Positions 60,847 through 64,000 of a stretch of DNA of 64,000 bases are shown here, piece by piece. The DNA comes from Caryophanales bacterium UBA5026. Lineage in GTDB: Bacteria > Bacillota_I > Bacilli_A > RF39 > UBA660. The first letter of the stretch is position 1. Each line of letters begins with the position of its first letter. The stretch lies in assembly GCA_002416285.1 (NCBI GenBank), contig DICM01000035.1, positions 7,659 through 71,658 on the forward strand, in the 5' to 3' direction. The notes beneath the pieces are model-generated. The model saw only the letters and a program-made list of their open reading frames with translations. It was not told the DNA's origin and searched no databases. A program made the translations under genes and the position numbers.

Positions 60847-61623
60847 ATGGAAAAGAAAAAAAATAATATTATTTATGTTTTAATTGTGGCTATCTTCTTT
60901 GTTATTGCTTGTGTCTTTGTTTATGATATGGTAAAAGAAAATGAACCAGTACGACAAACTTTAGATGTTAAAGAAAAGTTAGTAAAGGATGCTCTTACAA
61001 TGTTAAATAAGGGTGGTGGATGTTCCAATACAATTTATGATCAAAAAACTGGAACAGTAACTGCAGAATCTATGGATGTTGCTATCAAATGGATGATGAG
61101 TTATACAAATGTTCCAACTTCTGATTATAAAACAGAATCATGTAGTAAATTTAAGCCATCTGAATTGTTTACAGAATCAGAACTTCAATATCAACCCGGA
61201 TGTGGTAGAGATTTTAATTATGCACAAGGAGAAAAATTTGTTATAGATGATGGAAGTGATGGAACAACTACTGTAATTAGTGAAGATGTAATAAAAAGAG
61301 AATGGGAAAATATCTTTGGACCAGATACTTATAAAAGAGTAGAAGCTGTTACTGATGGAAATAAACGTTTTAGTTATGTAGATTCTATAAAAGGTTATGT
61401 TCTAGGAATTATGCCAGTGGGAGGAACTTGTGCAGGTTATCAAGACACTGTAAAATCTTCTTATAAACTTGATAATACAGTTGTGATTACTTCTGAAGTA
61501 GTTTTTGATGAAGCAAATATTGGCACAAAATCAACAGTTTATCAATATGTGTATACATTCCAACAAAATGAAAAAGATGGAAGATATTATTTTACAAAAT
61601 TAGATAAAGCAGCAAAAAACTAA
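60847..61623 (+). CDS. Single-pass anchored extracellular protein
   Basis: 258 residues. Basic MEKKKNN, then one membrane segment (about 8-29, IIYVLIVAIFFVIACVFVYDMV). The rest is extracellular. Four Cys (in GGGCSN, ESCSK, PGCGRD and GGTCAG) could form disulfides. Many strands, with YQYVYTFQQNEKDGRYYFTKLDK at the end. Not recognised. Own promoter with a Pho-box-like array and own terminator, so it may respond to phosphate or another OmpR-family signal. Weak ribosome site (AGAAAGAG). Confidence 0.7.
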   Translation: MEKKKNNIIYVLIVAIFFVIACVFVYDMVKENEPVRQTLDVKEKLVKDALTMLNKGGGCSNTIYDQKTGTVTAESMDVAIKWMMSYTNVPTSDYKTESCSKFKPSELFTESELQYQPGCGRDFNYAQGEKFVIDDGSDGTTTVISEDVIKREWENIFGPDTYKRVEAVTDGNKRFSYVDSIKGYVLGIMPVGGTCAGYQDTVKSSYKLDNTVVITSEVVFDEANIGTKSTVYQYVYTFQQNEKDGRYYFTKLDKAAKN

Positions 61624-61634
61624 CTCATAGCATG

Positions 61635-61660
61635 AAATAAGGATAAACCCTTATTTTTTT
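61635..61660 (+). terminator. Terminator after the anchored protein gene
   Basis: AAATAAGG pairs with CCTTATTT around ATAAAC, then T. Confidence 0.85.
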
Positions 61661-61698
61661 GTTAATCTTCGTAATTGCGGAATTTTATATACTGTATA

Positions 61699-61727
61699 TT
61701 GAACATTTGTTCTCTATGTGATAAGAT
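61699..61727 (+). promoter_or_regulatory. priA promoter with LexA-like box
   Basis: TTGAAC, 17-nt spacer and TGA-TAAGAT form the promoter. GAACATTTGTTC at 61701-61712 overlaps the -35 and has the GAAC-N4-GTTC core of the Gram-positive LexA (DinR) site. Confidence 0.6.
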
Positions 61728-61744
61728 TAGTAAGAGGTGGTTTC

Positions 61745-63922
61745 ATGTATGTTTATGTTTTAATTGAATTAAAAGTAGAACAGTTAGATAAAACATTTAC
61801 TTATCATGTTCCGCAAAATCTAAGAGATAGTATATCTGTTGGAGTACGTGTAACCGTTCCATTTGGAAAACAGTCGTTAGAAGGTTTTGTTCTAAAAATT
61901 GAAGACAATTTTGATGCTGATTATCCAGTAAAAGATATACTTGATGTTGTTGATGATCATCCTGTGCTAAATGAAGAATTATTAGAGCTTGGACGCTACA
62001 TGCGTCAGAAAACATTATGTAATTTGATCGGAGCCTATACGACAATGTTACCAGCTGCTTTGAAAACGAAATATGGTCGAACTATAAATAAGAAAATGGT
62101 TCCTTATGTTAATTTAAATCTTCCTTATGAAGAAGCGATTGTTCTAGCAAGTAATGTACAGCAAAGACGTATTGTCGAATGTCTTGGTGATGGTGAGGTA
62201 AAGAAATCTGATGCATGTGGAATATCTTCTTCTGCAATTCAAACACTATTAAAAAAAGGAATAATTCAAATAATAGAAAAAGAAGAATATCGTTTAGAAC
62301 CACAACTAGAAGAGATTAGCGCAAGAAGAGAATTAACCGAAGAACAGATGGTGGCACTCAATACAATTAAAATCCAAAATGAATTTCAAACTTATCTTTT
62401 ACACGGCGTAACTGGAAGTGGAAAAACAGAGGTCTACCTAAGACTAATTGAAAAGGTAATACAGCTAGGACAAGAAGCAATCGTATTAGTTCCAGAAATT
62501 AGCTTAACGCCACAAGTAGTGGGTATATTTGGGAAACGGTTTGGTGAACAAATTGCTATTCTGCATAGTGGTCTTAGTGATGGGGAAAAATACGATGAAT
62601 GGCGAAAAATTGAACGAAGAGAGGTTTCGATTGTAATTGGAGCCAGAAGTGCTATATTCGCACCATTTAATAATCTTGGAATTATTATTATTGATGAGGA
62701 ACACTCAACTACTTACAAACAGGAAAACACACCAAGATATAATACGATTGATATTGCTTTATGGAGAGCAAAGAAACATCAAATCCCATTAATTCTTGGA
62801 AGTGCAACACCATCTATTGAAAGCTACACAAGAGCTAAAATGGGTGTTTACAAACTTTTAGAAATGAAAAGGCGTGTGAATAACAATTTACCTTCTGTCA
62901 GTCTGTTAGATATGCGTGAAGAATATAAACAAGGATGTAATATTTTATCTCGAAAATTAAAAGAAAACATAATTGATCGCTTGGAAAAAAAAGAGCAAGT
63001 AATTTTATTATTGAACAGAAGAGGTTTTTCCACTGTTTTAAGATGTAAATCGTGTGGGTATACAGAAAAATGTCCAAGATGTGATATTCCTCTTACTTAT
63101 CATAAAAAAAGAGGCGAAAACGTATGTCATTATTGTGGATATTCCAAACCTAGATTATGGGAATGTCCATCCTGTAAAAAAGAAAAACTAGTTGATCTTG
63201 GGATGGGTACAGAAAAATTAGAGCAATATCTTGGGGAAGAATTTAAGAATGCTAGAATACTTAGAATGGATAATGACACAACATCCAATAAAGGTAGTCA
63301 TAAGCGAATGATTCAATCCTTTGAACAAGGAGACTATGATATTTTAATAGGAACCCAGATGATTGCCAAAGGTCTTGATTTTCCTAGAGTTACTCTAGTT
63401 GGTGTTGTAAATGGCGATAGTACCCTAAATTTGCCAGATTTTAGAAGTGCTGAAAGAACTTATCAATTATTAAGTCAAGTAGCAGGAAGAGCTGGCAGAG
63501 GTGAAAAAAAAGGTGAGGTTATTATCCAGGGCTTTAATATGGATCACTATAGTATGATTGCAACTGAAAATCATGATTATATTTATTTCTATAATCAAGA
63601 AATGAAAATTCGAAAAAAATTAAATTATAGTCCCTATTGCAATCTAATTGTTTTAACATTAAAAGGGAAAAAAGAAGAATTATTATATGAGGAAGGCAAC
63701 AAGATAGTAAAGCATTTAATAAGCACAAAAAAAGAGGATGTTTCTATTTTAGGTCCAACCGGTGCTTCTATTCCAAAAGTTAATTTTATTTATGAAGTCC
63801 AAATTATCATTAAATGTAAAAAGAAAGATTGGATTTATAAAGAGTCACAATTCTTAAAAGAAGTGTATCGAAAAAATAGAAATTTAACATTCGATGTTGA
63901 TTTTGATCCGATCTATATTTAA
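61745..63922 (+). CDS. priA: Primosomal replication protein PriA
   Basis: 725 residues. 3'-5' helicase that restarts stalled replication forks. N-terminal DNA-binding part (MYVYVLIELKVEQLDKTFTYHVP), Walker A HGVTGSGKTEVYL, DEEH in IIIDEEHSTTYKQ, and GSATPSIES. A zinc region has Cys pairs in CKSCGYTEKCPRC and CHYCGYSKPRLWECPSC. Late motifs include GTQMIAKGLDFPRVTLVGVVNGD and QVAGRAGRG. Start ATG 61745 with AGAGGTGG before it. Confidence 0.97.
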   Translation: MYVYVLIELKVEQLDKTFTYHVPQNLRDSISVGVRVTVPFGKQSLEGFVLKIEDNFDADYPVKDILDVVDDHPVLNEELLELGRYMRQKTLCNLIGAYTTMLPAALKTKYGRTINKKMVPYVNLNLPYEEAIVLASNVQQRRIVECLGDGEVKKSDACGISSSAIQTLLKKGIIQIIEKEEYRLEPQLEEISARRELTEEQMVALNTIKIQNEFQTYLLHGVTGSGKTEVYLRLIEKVIQLGQEAIVLVPEISLTPQVVGIFGKRFGEQIAILHSGLSDGEKYDEWRKIERREVSIVIGARSAIFAPFNNLGIIIIDEEHSTTYKQENTPRYNTIDIALWRAKKHQIPLILGSATPSIESYTRAKMGVYKLLEMKRRVNNNLPSVSLLDMREEYKQGCNILSRKLKENIIDRLEKKEQVILLLNRRGFSTVLRCKSCGYTEKCPRCDIPLTYHKKRGENVCHYCGYSKPRLWECPSCKKEKLVDLGMGTEKLEQYLGEEFKNARILRMDNDTTSNKGSHKRMIQSFEQGDYDILIGTQMIAKGLDFPRVTLVGVVNGDSTLNLPDFRSAERTYQLLSQVAGRAGRGEKKGEVIIQGFNMDHYSMIATENHDYIYFYNQEMKIRKKLNYSPYCNLIVLTLKGKKEELLYEEGNKIVKHLISTKKEDVSILGPTGASIPKVNFIYEVQIIIKCKKKDWIYKESQFLKEVYRKNRNLTFDVDFDPIYI

Positions 63923-63923
63923 G

Positions 63924-63964
63924 AAAAAGCTTTGTCAAAATAATTGATAAAGCTTTTTATTTGA
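63924..63964 (+). terminator. Terminator after priA
   Basis: AAAAAGCTTT pairs with AAAGCTTTTT. The stem continues inward with a G-T pair and TCAA/TTGA. A T-rich end follows. No further gene is seen to 64000. Confidence 0.8.
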
Positions 63965-64000
63965 AAAAATGAAAAAAGCGTTAGATAAAAAGTAAAGTGC

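Noticed and set aside
1..64000. TGA read as tryptophan (Mycoplasma-type code)
   Set aside because: TGA ends several clear genes (prfA and pdp among them) and Trp codons in conserved positions are TGG.
1..64000. tRNA or rRNA genes
   Set aside because: No cloverleaf with a conserved T-loop GTTCRAAT and CCA-end pattern, and no rRNA core sequence, was noticed in the intergenic gaps.

Overview
The window is AT-rich bacterial DNA of a low-GC Gram-positive (Bacillota) type. Support comes from a T-box in front of leuS, strong AGGAGG ribosome sites, sigma-A-like promoters, FemAB and MurD cell-wall genes, the rpsL-rpsG-fusA-tuf cluster, SufU/SufB and rpoZ. TGA is a normal stop, so this is not a Mycoplasma-type code. 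An archaeal-type AspRS next to HisRS, small lipoproteins and a compact genome style suggest one of the poorly cultured gut Bacilli (Erysipelotrichia or RF39-like). That placement is inference.

Layout. 1-18.4 kb is core: hisS(end)-aspS, prfA-prmC, two lipoproteins, a divergent pyruvate kinase with a GH31 glycosidase, T-box-leuS, an acyl-CoA-ligase-like gene, trmB, a four-gene envelope cluster (lipoprotein, acidic ISPVYG protein, DUF948-like, YtxH-like) and a PAP2 phosphatase. 18.46-38.80 kb is the most striking part: the gene spoVS is cut in two. Its first 51 codons lie at 18464-18616 and its last 36 codons at 38691-38798, and the two halves are separated by a 20,074-bp element. The repeat CGAGAGGT stands at both junctions, and a large serine recombinase lies at the right end. 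Joining the halves through the repeat rebuilds an in-frame 87-residue SpoVS.

The element's left half carries surface-glycan genes: a P-loop kinase, a KdsC-like phosphatase, a HelD-like helicase, a ParB/Srx-like protein, NeuB-like synthase, NeuA-like cytidylyltransferase, an unknown, a radical SAM/SPASM enzyme, a Nudix hydrolase, a GT2 glycosyltransferase and a convergent capsule-type transferase. Together they could make and transfer a CMP-activated nonulosonic (sialic-acid-like) sugar. The right half carries control and mobility genes: three tandem-HTH regulators, an AMP-forming ligase next to a multi-pass hybrid histidine kinase, an ArdC/ImmA-like metalloprotease, a small SHOCT-like protein and the recombinase. 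No conjugation or replication genes are seen.

38.8-64 kb is core again: sufU and sufB separated by two related unknown genes, a tail-less SSB, a PemK/MazF-like gene, divergent XRE regulators, an ABC transporter with a large FtsX permease, pyrimidine-nucleoside phosphorylase, rpoZ, rpsL-rpsG-fusA-tuf, an unknown pair, a FemAB-like ligase, murD-eno, an anchored extracellular protein under a Pho-box-like array, and priA under a LexA-box-like operator. No tRNA, rRNA or CRISPR array was recognised. Coordinates of short sites were counted by eye and may be off by one or two bases.
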